This document shows, one piece after another, positions 1 through 12,600 of a stretch of DNA of 64,000 nucleotides. Origin of the DNA: Lucinisca nassula (lineage: Eukaryota > Mollusca > Bivalvia > Lucinida > Lucinidae); contig OY757011.1 of assembly GCA_963580285.1 (NCBI GenBank), positions 98,136,678 to 98,200,677 on the forward strand, read 5' to 3'. The notes under the pieces were generated by a model. That model had not been told where the DNA came from. It saw only the letters and a list, made by a program, of their open reading frames with translations, and searched no databases. Both the position numbers and the translations under genes were made by a program. Numbering within the stretch: position 1 is the stretch's first letter; every line of letters starts with the position of its first letter.

Positions 1-1945
1 GTTGATAGCTAGTGTTTATAGATAATACTCTACGCGCATGGTAGTTATGTTGAAATTTATGCAAGCTTGCTTAAATATAAATTAGACTTAAGATTTTAAT
101 TTTCACGGGGCCGGCCATATTCGCGTACTGCAGTAAAGATATGTTGTGAGAAATATATTTATCACAGATACACAAACAATAATTCACAGCAGAGAATATC
201 AGACATCACGAATAAAACACAGTAGTGGACATCAGACATCATGAAGACACAGACATCACATACAGCCAGAACACCCTAAGTTGATCTAGTGGATTCGTTG
301 AACCGATTTGGTGGGCGCCATTTGTCGCAGGTGGAGTTTGGGATAAAGGAGTAACTCAGTCGGACTAGTTGATTTTAATTATTAAAATTGGAGAAAAAGG
401 GTGTCCTGCAACAAATACAAATAATTGTCATAGCTACTATAATATACTAATAAATATATATGACTAATTGATATTACATATATTCAACATAGCATGACAA
501 TACAAACTGTCATAACTATCCCTGAATAAATATAATAAATATAGAGAAGACTTTGTCGGTATGAATCGACAAATGTCAGACGACGACAACAATTCTTCGG
601 ACAGCCGGTGCATGATAATATATGAAAGTATTCCAACCTCATGCACAAATCATATTAACATTAATAAATAAATACAGAAATTCTGAAATACAGAGAGGCA
701 GATTAGACGTCACTGAGATAACAAAGATACAGATCAGACGGCTCAGCTTCACCGACCGAGCTGTATATTTGCCTCTCACAATTTATATATAAATTTACCT
801 TGGTCAAGAAGCCGTATGATACAGTGGTTTGCATATTATGTGCTTAATAATCGAGGTCCTTGAATTGATCCCTGGCTCCTTCAGACATCAGACAAACCGC
901 CAGACCAAGGCCTCATCTCTGCATGACCATACTAGTTGCTGGGACACATAATTAAAACTTCACACACATTGGTCTTATTAAAACTACATAATCTTGGGAC
1001 CAGCACATAAAATATTGCAGCACAGGGAAAATATTAATGTTTCACTCCAGGTTTTACCGAAATCCCTTATATAATAACTATTTTCTGTATCGGAATGTGG
1101 GACACAGACCGACATATTGAACAATGGCTGGGACAACTCTTGTTCCCCTAAATAACCAATGCAACTACATAAAACTATTCATGTACATACGTAAACTCAC
1201 AAACTGAATGGCAAACATTGCAGACCCCGATCAGATGGCATCATCAGAATTCATCTGATCTGGTTCCACACTGCTTACAAAGGCAGAGATGTACATGAAT
1301 AGCAGGACAAGGGATAAACTAAACCATGTTCTTCTATGGACAACTTGAAAGCATTTTGCTTATCAGCAGTTTACATGTACAATGTAAATATTGGCCCATT
1401 CAGAATAAATACACAATTTCTGGTAAAATAATACTATTGTGGAAAAGGGCAAGCATTGGGGAATTACCTGGACTCATCTTAAAATAATACTACTACTGGA
1501 TCTATATCTATTTCTGAAATCATTGAAGACTTCAAATCGACTTGAAAATCAGCTGTACAAAATGGCTGTTCCAGAATTCATACAAAAGGATTTCCCGCGT
1601 GCAATAATTGTTATTGTGCATATTAAAAGTGACCAATCACACATACTGTTACTCACACATACGTTAAAAGTCAATGGGGAAAATACCTTTGGCTATAATA
1701 AAAGAAATTCCATTGGTTGACCTCAAATGTCAAAAATAAACAATAATGAAGGCTGTTTCGTTTTGCCACCGGAATATAAGCCGAAGTGACGAGGTGCAAC
1801 AAACTACCGAAAAAGTGACAACCAAGACAATTCACCTTTATGAGTATATTACGAAAAGTAACAACTGTGACAGTACAATAGACACAGAGCTTAACACCAG
1901 TAGGAGAAAATTGTCTTTAAACTACAGTGCAACTTCAGTGTGGGG
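1..1945. other. Intron or upstream sequence, mostly unrecognised
   Basis: AT-rich sequence before the first recognisable ABCA exon. Apart from a decayed SINE-like stretch at 823-970 and a remnant of the CCCTTGTCCTGC MITE family near 1200-1320, no exon or known repeat could be identified. Short open frames here show no family resemblance. Confidence 0.5.
823..970 (+). repeat. Degenerate tRNA-derived SINE remnant
   Basis: The order of motifs matches the clean SINE at 60515-60676: a B-box-like stretch (GAATTGATCCCTGGCTCC), then TCAGAC, AGGCCTCATCTCTGCATGACC and GTTGCTGGGAC. The sequence is strongly diverged and has no clear target duplication. Confidence 0.45.
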
Positions 1946-2340
1946 GATCATTGATTTCACTGTGGAATATAGGAAATACTTGAGGGTCACTAATGAGGCC
2001 TAACTGGCCAAAACTAGCTAGTCTGGCCCTGAAAAAATCTTGTTCACCCCATAGTTTTCAGTTCTGTGTTTTTGTCATTACCCATTTTTCAGAACATTTA
2101 ACTTCACCACAGCTGGTGTTAAGGGAGTTTGTGGTGGCTGTAAAAAGTCTCCCTGTCCTTCATAATAGTGTGGTTATATTTTCTAATCCTTTGGGATCAT
2201 TGATTTCACTGCAGAATATAGGAAGTATTTGAGGGTCACTGGTGAGGCCTAACTGACCGGAACTAGCTAGTCTGGCCCAGAAAAAATCTCGTTCACTCCG
2301 TAGGTTTAAGTTCTGTGTTGTAGTCATTGCTTCCAAAGGA
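1946..2340 (+). repeat. Two diverged direct copies of an unnamed dispersed repeat
   Basis: About 140 bp containing GATCATTGATTTCACTG, GAGGGTCACT, GAGGCCTAACTG and CTAGCTAGTCTGGCC occurs at 1946-2090 and again at 2192-2340. A third piece lies at 2655-2760 and an inverted one near 62650-62800. It is part of a mobile repeat family rather than coding sequence. Confidence 0.7.
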
Positions 2341-2392
2341 CATTCAATGGCTCGAACACTGTTGGCTTGGTGACCACGGCTGCTTCAAACTC

Positions 2393-2660
2393 CATTACAA
2401 TAACACACCCATGTAACATAGTGCATTCTATCGTACCTTCAAAATGGCTAATTCTTCAATGATTTTTTTTTATTTTTCTTATTTATACTCCAAACATAGG
2501 TTGTGAGTACTCATTAGAGCCCACTCAATGAGGCGGTTCTAATGAGTACCCACAACCTACATGTATATCTTCAAGCAGAAATAAGCAAAATAATGTATAC
2601 CCCTGAAATATTCAGTTTTCTCTGTATAAAGTTGGGTTTAGAGGGGTGTTATTTCACAGA
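2393..2660 (-). mobile_element. Palindromic-core MITE, subtype A1
   Basis: A roughly 270-bp element: one end has ATAACACACCCATG, the other TTTCACAGAC. The centre is a hairpin around GCCTCAATGAGGC-type sequence at 2503-2554 flanked by CATAGGTTGTG and CACAACCTA. It is non-coding. Confidence 0.75.
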
Positions 2661-2976
2661 CTAATTGGCCTAAACTAACTAGTCTGGCCGAGAAAACATG
2701 TACAGTCCTTATTTTCCAGTTCTTTGGTTTATTCCTTGCTTCCAAAGGATATCCCTTTTATAGAATATATTGTCAATCTGATAGCGTTCTTGATCGCGAG
2801 TCCCTTGGCAAAATATCCTGCAGCTTCAGATATTAATATTTTTGGGGGCTAATTTAGGTACAATTTTCTTAATATATTTTTTGAAAATGTATGCTGTGTG
2901 TAGTCATTGGATTTGCCTCAATGAGAGGATACTAATGGATACACACAGCTTATCCTAATTTTAAAATATATATAAG

Positions 2977-3245
2977 GCATTACGTGAACAAGTCTGTGAA
3001 ATGAACACCACCTTAAACCCCACTTTATATGGAGAAAAATGGGGTTTACGAGGATATACATTATATTTCTCCTCCAGGATATAGGTTGTGGGTACTCGTT
3101 AGAAATGCCTCATTGGGGAGGTTATAAGGAACACCTGCAACCTACAGTATAAATAAGAAAAATATCACAGATTTTCATCAGAAAAGTAGACATTTTGGAG
3201 ATGTGAAAATATGCACTATGCTTCATGGGTGTGTTATCCTAATGG
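2977..3245 (+). mobile_element. Palindromic-core MITE, subtype A1
   Basis: Starts with GTGAACAAGTCTGTGAAATG and ends with GGGTGTGTTATCCTAATGG. The central palindrome at 3085-3145 is degraded. Another degraded core of the TGTGTGTACTCATTAG kind sits just upstream at 2898-2952. Confidence 0.7.
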
Positions 3246-3475
3246 TACGCCACAACAGTTTGTTATAACACAGTTTAGGATATAACACGGTTTCCAGATG
3301 GATCCAAAAATGTATAGATTATATATAAAAATGACCAGACACCATGTTGGTTAAAGAACCATGTTACATCCAAACTAAAATGTATATAGAAAAATGAGTA
3401 TTTTTCTTTATAATCAATACATTTTTGGGGTCCCCCCTTCAAACCTAGTTATATCCAAAATTATGTTATAATGAA
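3246..3475 (+). mobile_element. Family D repeat (ATAACACGGTT / AATGTATAGATTATAT)
   Basis: It contains TATAACACGGTTTCCAGATG, AAAATGTATAGATTATAT, AAAAATGACCA and TTATATCCAAA. The same modules recur at 29233-29347, 37440-37560, 52669-53240, 60055-60745 and 61615-61900. The right edge lies about 30 bp from the exon 1 acceptor. Confidence 0.65.
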
Positions 3476-3503
3476 TTGTGTTATATACTCTCTTTACTTT
3501 CAG

Positions 3504-3653
3504 GTACCTCCAGTCCATCATCGTTATCATCACTTCTCTGTGGAGAGACGATGAGTGACATTGATGACGACTTCAAACTCAGTGACTCGCTACCGTCGGC
3601 GGAAACTTTATCTGATGAACAGAAAAAAGAATTGGAAGAACTGAAAGCAGAGC
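3504..3653 (+). CDS. ABCA: ABCA exon 1 of window (extracellular domain 1)
   Basis: The acceptor is CTTTCAG before GTACCTCC and the donor is GAGC/GTAATC. It encodes a Ser-rich stretch, then LLCGETMSD and an acidic helix-like segment. The final C joins AT of the next exon to give His. The segment corresponds to the poorly conserved loop of ECD1. It is placed by phase and by its fit before exon 2 rather than by strong motifs. Confidence 0.75.
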
Positions 3654-6600
3654 GTAATCATTTTTTCTCTCTTTTTTTAACTTAATTATAAAGCAGGACA
3701 TATTCATATTCAATGGATGTAATCTTTATAACCCACTCGCGCTACGCACTCGTGATTAGATCTGTAAAACTGACCCCTCTAAACTGTACTGCATTACTCA
3801 ACAATTCACCGCTAGAGCTCATCTATTTCTCAAGTGTGGAACATAAGCATTATATTTCTTAATTGTTATACTGCAAAGAAATTTCCAGGCTTTTGATTGG
3901 ACAGTGCAAGTGCAATTATTTTCCATATACCCCGTGAGAAAAAAATATATACCGTATTGTGCTTAAAGATTGGGACACCCAAAGTTTTGGGACACGGTTG
4001 AAAATCTTGAAAATAATTATTTTTCACAGTCCAAAGATTTGGGACATACTAAAAAACACAAGAAAATTATGTAATTTTTCTTTCCAAAGAATTGGGACAG
4101 GTTTGTTTTTACGAAAAAGTAAGAAGAAAAATGCCGCACATGACGATTTTTATTTTTCAGCTTGTCCTTTGCTTGCCAGATCTTACTGTGATGAAATGAA
4201 GATATTCAGAGCCGATTTTATCCAGTAAAAGAATTATTCATCAATATACACCGATTGAAATTAAAGAATTACAAGCATTAGCATTTCTGATCATCTAATC
4301 AATTTATTTGTGTCTGAACATAAATCTGGCAACGATGTTACCGATCCGTGGCCGCCATTTTTTAAATCCATATCATGTGACCGCCACGTGACCAGACATG
4401 TGGCAGTCACTTGCAAATTTGCATATTTTTATTATATTTTTTGTTCTGCGTGTCTTTTTTTCGCCATAAATAAAATTTTAAAAGAAAAGAGGATAATAAT
4501 AATAATAATAGGAAAAACGCTGAACAATTAATATATAAAACTACGTCCTCGGCCGATAACTTCAGGGCTAATGCAAGGTGCACTTCTCAATCCTGTTTTC
4601 TTCTGACGAACCGGAAAAATCATGAAACTTTTTTTATCTTCATTTCAAAATTTTCCATTTTGCATGCTTGCTTATTTGTTTGTTTGATAGAGTTGTTTTC
4701 TGCGAGGTCATGGACTGCAGGCTTTTTTCCGGCAATGTCCCGCGAAGACCATACATACGGAAAAAGCCGATAGGTGATTTTTGAATTGATATAAATCGCC
4801 GCCTACAAACCACCGCTACCATTTTTCTGCAAGCGATTGGTAAATGACGTCATCCGATGCCAGCACTCCCACACGTGTTTAATGTCATTGTGTGTATCTC
4901 TTTCATAAAATAAAATGTTTGGAACCGGTAAAAAATCTTTTCTCGATAGCTAAACGGTTGTGAATAGAGGTGGATGGAAAACCAGCGCTTTGCACAGCCC
5001 CCCGAATTTTCCCCAGAAGCTCCGTGTCAATAACCAACAACAGCGTTCGACTTTTCCCGCCCATCGTCTGCTATTTGGCGCCAAAACATAACCATTCATG
5101 AGATCGCAGAAAAGTCCGTTTTTATTATGAAAATATCTTCCTTTAGATGTAGCTAATTGTCTGAGGAGCAATTAAATCATTTTCACATTGATTGTGGATT
5201 AAATTTTATGATTGGAGGATAAACGCCAATTAGAGACATAACTTGACCATATTTTCACACCTTATCGACACGCACCGCAGGGTGGCAATTATATGACAGG
5301 GATTAACAATAGTGTCATACTTGAACCATAATAAATACACAGATGGTTTGTTTCTGAATTGACAGTGCAGTAATTATTGCGATTTACTTACTGGTCTAGT
5401 TTTACTCAAAAAGACTGACAGTTGTAGACGATTTTTTTTGGCATCATAACTTGATAAGGTCCAAAGCTCAGATCAGTTAGATGAGCTCTCGAACAGTCAA
5501 CAACGCTCTTATCGTGTCTGTCTGTATGAAAGAGTATCGTCTACCTGAGCCACTTGTGGCTTTCTTGAAGTCCTGTTGACTTCATGGGGTGCCTGAGGTA
5601 AAAACAGGCCTCCATCATCAGTTTGTAACAGTGAGCCTTCGCTGGGATCTCAGCACTCCAGCTCCAAAGAGACCCAGCAAGACAGCCAAGACAGCCAAGC
5701 CACAGCAGCCAGCCAAGGAGAGACCGCTACAAGAGACAGCACCACCAGCAACAGTGACCATAGAGGTCTCTCCACCAGCCACCATATCAAGACCAGCGAC
5801 AGCCAGCGCCGAACCAGCGCCCGCGCCGACACTGCAGCGACCTTCACCTGCACCAGCGCCTCCTTCACCAGAGCCGTCTCAGCCGACACCACCTGAGCCA
5901 CCGAAGAAGCAGCGCCGCAAGACCTCGCCGCCCAAGCCAGCCTACCAGCCACTCGCGCCAGACATGGACTTCGTGACGATCGACCAGCATTTCCGGGTAC
6001 AAGACCACTACGACTGCCAAGCTGTCCGCTGCTATGATGATCATGACATCTACCTGCTTAGCAGGAAGCCTACGGGTCGAACCTACCCGTACGCGACAGA
6101 GTGCTATGCCTTCCAACATCGGGAGAATGGCACTCTGTACGTGTCAAGGTCATCGGACGCGGGGGACGACGAGTTCGTCCCCGGAGCTTGGCGGTTCTAC
6201 AAGCAGCACTTCTGCATGGCTAAGCCGGTAGGAGATGCTGCGGGCTTGTACCAACGCCTGGATCGTTACGCGCTCATCCTGCCTGCTGGTTGGGAATAAG
6301 ACTTGCGACCAGTCTTCTTCCTGGACCTGAATGGAAACCTGCATAGGCATGACTCATTGGCAGCCTAAGTCCGATGGCCAAAATCGCGCGGCCCCAAGAG
6401 AGAGCACCGTTGACCTACTTTCCGCTCTCGAGCACAGTAGAGAAATCGCAATTTGCAGCCGAATTGGCACTGATTTCTCTACATTTTTGGCTCATTTTAG
6501 ACCGGCCTTCAAAATTTCTAAAACTGGCAGTGCTTCATTTTCCTTGGCAGGGCACAGGCAGACCAACGCGATTGACTCTTGTTGGATAAACTGCCGCGAT

Positions 6601-9600
6601 TTGCAGCCCAGAAGCACAAAACTTACGTCTCGCTGTGGAGCTATGGAGTTCAGTCCGCTCGACCTTGGCAGACGTAAAATGCCTTAACTTCAACCAACCA
6701 ACCAACCAATCAGTTAGATGTTTTCTCTTGTCGATATGCGCCAATACTTTTTGGCTTTTGCGGCGCATTGCGACTACCCCTTCGACCCCAAACCAAAGTT
6801 TTGGGACACCTAAAAATATAATTATTTTTCATCGACCTAAATATTGGGACAGCTCCAAAAGTAATTATTTTTTTCTGTCCCAATTTTTAAGCACAATACG
6901 GTACCCCTCTCACACTTGCCTTCATTGTGATGTCCGCCATCTTGGATTTACTGCAGTTGATGAAAAATATAAGCAAAATAATTTCATGCACAAGAATAAA
7001 CTAGAAATTTTTGATTGTTTTTCATTCATTTGGTACTTCATTTCATTGTTTTCCATTATAAAACTCACATTCCCCATCTGAAAGCGATATTTGCCCTTGC
7101 CTAATGGCTCGGGCAAGTATCGCTCTCAGGCGGGGAATGTGAATCACATTTCCCGCCTGAAAGCGATATTTGCCCTTGCCTAATGGCTCAGGCAAGTATC
7201 GCTCTCAGGCGGGAAATGTGGATCACATTCCCCGCCTGAAAGCGATATTTGCCCTTGCCTAATGGCTCGTGCAAGTATTGCTCTCAGGCGGGGAATGTGG
7301 ATCACATTCCCCGCCTGAAAGCGATATTTTCCCTTGCCTAATGGCTCGGTCAAGTATTGCTCTCAGGCGGGGAAAGTGGATCCCATTCCCCGCCTGAAAC
7401 CGATATTTGCCCTTGCCTAATGGCTCGGGCAAGTATTGCTCTCAGCAGGGGAATGTGGATCACATTCCCCGCCTGAAAGCGATATTTGCCCTTGCCTAAT
7501 GGCTCATGCAAGTATTGCTCTCAGGCGGGGAATGTGGATCACATTCCCCACCTGAAAGTGATATTTGCCCTTGCCTAATGGCTCGGGCAAGTATTGCTCT
7601 CAGGCGGGGAATGTGGATCACATTCCCCGCCTGAAAGCGATCTTTGCCCTTGCCTAATGGCTCATGCAAGTATTGCTCTCAGGCGGGGAATGTGGATCAC
7701 ATTCCCCGCCTGAAAGCGATATTTGCCCTTGCCTAATGGCTCGGGCAAGTATTGCTCTCAGGCGGGGAATGTGATCCCATGTTCCCCGCCAAGAATGAAA
7801 ATATTTAATAATGTTTGACAGTATATGCGTAACCAGCCTTATTATTTAACACTCCACCCAGGTGTAAATGGATAGCAGTGGTGTAAAATTACTACCTCTC
7901 GCGCGCGCGCTGTAACATCCGGAATGAGTGTTCAAGAGCGATTCAATTAAGCTTGAAGCTTTCATCGTAGTCAAACTAAAATAAACTAGAATACTGTCGA
8001 TGGCGCGCCATCGCAAATCCCCACGTTTTCTACAGAGGGGCCAAGTACCGAAAACCCCTCACCCTGGGCCCTAATTTGACTCCATGGTCAAAATATTACC
8101 TGTATTATATTCTACTAATCATGCCCTTCAATTTCATATGCCACATGACTATGTTCCAAAAAACTTAAATTTTGACCCTTTGACCCCTCTCCCAGGGCCC
8201 CAATCTGACCCCAGGGTCAAAATTTTACTTGTAGTTTATTCTACCCATTATCCCCTTCGCATAGATATGCAACATGACTATGTTCTGAAAAACTTTAATT
8301 TTGACCCCCGACCTCCCCCCCCCCCCCAAGTCCGACCCCCAGGGCGTGACCTAGGGGTCACAGCCAAAATCCCGTTCAATATGTTTTACTTTTTTCATAA
8401 CTAAGTACATGTGCAAAGTTTGGCATCAAAATCTTCAAAATTGACTTTGTAATTGAATTTTATTGATATTTGACCTTTTGACCCCTCCCCAGGGCCCCTG
8501 GGGGCGAGGACAAAAAAAAATGTGCTCTTGCGCAAGCCATTCATGTAAGCAACTCGCATACCAAATTTGGTTGAATTCCGGCTAACGGTTTAGGAGGAGA
8601 TAGCCGGACAGACAGACGGACAGACAGACAGACAGACTGAGGCGATTGCAATATCCCCACTTTTTTTTAAAAACGTGGGGATAATTAGTATAAACTAACC
8701 TTATTATTTCTATTTATAGATGCAGTTTGTGAAAAGTTATACTTGGATATCATGACTGCTAGTGGAGGACCAATCATCTGGGGCTATCTTAAACCAATCA
8801 TGAGAGGGAAGATTTTGTTTTCTCCTAACAATGATGTCACAAGAGGAATCATTGAAAAGGTATATCCATGTCCTGCACAAAGTGAGAATCAGTACAATTC
8901 CAGTGGAGTGGGTTGGAGTGGAATTAGTTCCCAAAAAAAAAAAATGATTCAATTCACAATTGAAACTCTGGTGTCAAGAATGCTATCATCTTCTGCAAAA
9001 TCTATGTTTTCCATGAAAGAATTAAAAACATTCTTTACTGGAAAACATAGATTTTGCAGAAGATGACAGAATGCTGTCATCTTCTGCCAAATCTATATTT
9101 TCCATGAAAGAATTCAAAAAATTCTTTCATTGAAAACATAGATTTTGCAGAAGATGACAGCATTCTTGACACTGGAGTTCGAAGAAACATTATGAACAGG
9201 AAGTTATTAAGAAGATAAATTTCAATGATATTAAGAGAGAGAAAATCTTCTCATGTTCACTCTAATACTAGTTCCACTTCCTTATTATATAAATATGTAT
9301 GTTTTCAATTAGTATTAACCTCAAGGTGCCAATCACAACAATTGTCATCTGATTGTTGTCTGCTTGTTATTTTAAAAGTCATGGTTGCAAATAGTGTGGA
9401 CCCAGATCAGACTGCTCCTCTAGGAGCAGTCTGATCAGAGTCCACACTGTTTGACCATATGCAAACATGCTGGTTCAATCAAACAGCCTTGTTCAACCAG
9501 CTGGTTCAACCAAACATGCAGGTTCAACCGGCTAGTTCAACCAAACATGCTGGTTCAACCAAGCATGCTGGAGCCATCAAACCGAATTCATTGATTTACC

Positions 9601-12600
9601 TCCCCAAAATCACAATTTTCAATACAGTTGTCCCCATTCTAATGCACTTATTCCATTTTTTTTTGTTATAAAAAATGTACTATTTTGCTTGAAGCCGCAA
9701 GCGCTGTAAGCTGCATAAAACCAAATGCTACCCAATGAAAAGGGTCGTTACAAAATGACATCAGATTTCTGACAGTTCATTGCAGCATATACGATCACAG
9801 ATTTTTGACATTATCCAGTCAAACATCGGATTAAGTATGTGCCAGTGCATGACAAAATCTACAATAAGTCTTGAGCGACAAGCGAAGACTAAGATCAGGC
9901 TGCGCATTGCGCAGTCTGATCAGAGTCTTCGCTGATCACATGTACCTACTATAAGCTAATATCTATGCAAAGAGATGGTGATGGTGATGATTTCGTGTTT
10001 AACAACATGTCAACCTTGTTTGTGGGTCATAAGCATCAAACGGTTAATGGTTAAACAGTATCTATGCAAAGAGACACAAGCATAAGGTCTTGTCATAGTG
10101 GATGGGTGCGCATGTTGATTCAAGTCTGTGCTGGTCACACCGGTCTTATTGTAGGTTTTGTCATGCCCCGGCTCATATGCAAGTGCATTAGAATCTCTTT
10201 ACGCACATTTTTTATAGCCCCGCTTTGAAAAAGTGGGGCTATATTTTCAAAGCGGGGCTATATTGGATTTGCCATGTCCTTCTGTCATTCCGTGATTCCG
10301 TTAATTTGTGTTGGCTCCATAACTTTGTATCTGCTTAACATATTTTCATGAAACTTCACACAAATGTTAAACACCATAAGACAATGTGCAGAGCGAAGGA
10401 ATTATAACTGTGGATTGCCTACTTTTGGAGTTATTGCCCTTTGAACATTTTCCGTAATTCCGTAATTCCGTAATTCCGTGATTCCGTTAATTTGTGTTGG
10501 CTCCATAACTTTGTATCTGCTTAACATATTTTCATGAAACTTCACACAAATGTTAAACACCATAAGACAATGTGCAGAGCGAAGGAATTATAACTGTGGA
10601 TTGCCTACTTTTGGAGTTATTGCCCTTTGAACATTGAAAAATGGCAATTTTAATTGTGTCCGCTTCATAACTCGAAAACCGTTTGAGATATTTTTAGGAA
10701 ACTTCACACAAATGTTAAGCACTATGAGACGATGTGCAGAGCGCAGGAACCATAACTCTGCATTGCTTATTTTTGGAGTTATTGCCCTTTGAACATTGAA
10801 AAATGGCAATTTTAACAGTGTCCGCTTCATAACTCGAAAACCGTTTAAGATAATTTCATGAAACTTCACACAAATGTTAAGCACTATGAGACAATGTGCA
10901 GAGCGCAAGAACCATAACTCTGGTTTTCGTATTTTCTGTGTGTCTGTCTGTGTGTCTGTCTGTGTCTGTTAACAATTTTCGTGTCCGCTCCATAACTTTA
11001 AAACCCATTCACATATTTTCATGAAACTTCACACAAACATTAAACACCATGAGATGGTGTGCAGAGTGCAGGAACCATAACTCTGGATTGCCTAATTTTT
11101 GAGTTATTTCCCTTTGAATATTGAAAAATATCAATTTTAGCCGTCTTTGCTGGATAACTCAAAAACCGTTTGAGATAATTTTATGAAACTTCACACAAAT
11201 GTAAAGCACCATATTAGCAGAGCGCAGGAACCCAAACTCTGGATTGTCTACTTTTTCAGTTATAGGCTTTTGAATATTAAAAAATGGCAATTTTAACTAT
11301 GTCCGCTCCATAACCGTTTCTGATATTTTCATGAAACTTCAAATAAATGAAAAGCACCTTGAGATGATGTGCAGAGTGCAGGAACCATAACTCTGGTTTG
11401 CCTACTTTAGGAGTTATTGCCCTTTGAACATTTAAAAAGGCAATTTTGACTGTGTCGGCTCCATAACTCACAAACCATTTGAGATATTTTCATGACACTT
11501 CACACAAGTGTAAAGCACCATGAGACAATGTGCAGAGTGCAGGAACCCTGACTCTGATTTGCCTACTTTAGGAGTTATTACCCTTTGAACATTGAAAAAT
11601 GGAAGATGAAATTTAGTATAAACATGGACATTCTGGTAATGTATCATGCTCATTGAAATGAGGGACAAGGGCTCACAACTCTTAGAGTTTTTCCAGATAA
11701 TGTAAAATTTTCAACAGTTATTTCTTGTTCATAACTGTTTTCTCTGCAGCTTAAATAACTTTCTTCTCTGACAGCGCTGAAGCGGGGCTATAGTCAGATC
11801 CTCTGACAGCTCTAGTTTTGTTTTAGATGAATTCCACATTTGCTGTGATAGAGGAGTTCCAAGAAGAGGCTGTGCGGCTAGCTGCTGGTGCTACATCATT
11901 GAATAATATTACTTCAGGGGATACAGACTTAGCGGTATGGGGCCAGTTGTTAGTTAACGTAGCGTTAAAACCTTGATCACTTAATATGGGAAATGTGCTA
12001 ATATTTTTGCTGAAAAAATGTGAGCAGCTTTGGCAGATGCAAAAGCTGTTCACATATTTCCAGCAAAAATACCCAAATTTTAAATATTTAACTTGCTAGA
12101 ACAGCTAACAATATGACCGCTAACGAGCTTGTTAAGCTAAGGATGCTTTGAACAACTAAGCGGTATTGTATTGTGTGCTTTCTTGTCACCTAGTCTTTCA
12201 CTTCTTTTGTTTGGATGGCTCTGTTCTTTGTTTCCTGAGTATCTTTTTATGCCCTAGCCTTTTTCAGGGCACAATAGTGCATTCTTTCACATCACTCAAA
12301 CAGTTATTTTTCATTACGATAACTAGCCTGAAGAACATAGTGCATTTTTCACATCTCCAAAACGGCTACTTTTCTGATGAAAATCCTTCATATTTTTCTT
12401 ATAAATGCTCAAAACATAGGATGTGGGTGCTCGTTAGAACCGCCTCAAGGAGGCGGTTCTAACGAGTACCTAGGATGTGGGTGCTCGTTAGAACCGCCTC
12501 AAGGAGGCGGTTCTAACGAGTACCCACAACCTATATCTTGGAGCAGAAATAAGAAAAATAATGTATACCCCCGTAAACCCCAGTTTTTATGCCCCCGCTA

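Larger units (their letters stand above)
3952..6901. mobile_element. TA-flanked terminal inverted repeat DNA transposon, 2950 bp
   Basis: The left end CCGTATTGTGCTTAAAGATT and the right end, read inverted, CCGTATTGTGCTTAAAAATT form a terminal inverted repeat of about 28 bp. TA flanks both ends (3950-3951, 6902-6903). Subterminal regions carry repeated TTGGGACA motifs in both orientations (near 3970, 3985, 4042, 4092, 6802, 6843, 6876), as expected of transposase-binding arrays. A segment at about 4700-5440 is shared with the element at 46761-49166. It contains no recognisable transposase; a GC-rich open frame lies at 5589-6299. The TA duplication suggests a Tc1/mariner/pogo-like mechanism, which is inference. 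Confidence 0.8.

Noticed and set aside
4950..5171. Minus-strand 73-codon frame in the shared transposon segment
   Set aside because: Compared with 47100-47300 the related copy has frame-breaking differences, so coding is unlikely.
7067..7790. CRISPR-like array
   Set aside because: The units are self-palindromic tandem repeats joined by 3 bases; there are no unique spacers and the host is eukaryotic.
8743..9066. 107-codon continuation of ABCA exon 2
   Set aside because: The frame after 8859 is intron: a GTATAT donor is present and the extra residues come from a hairpin repeat, while exon 3 joins in phase.
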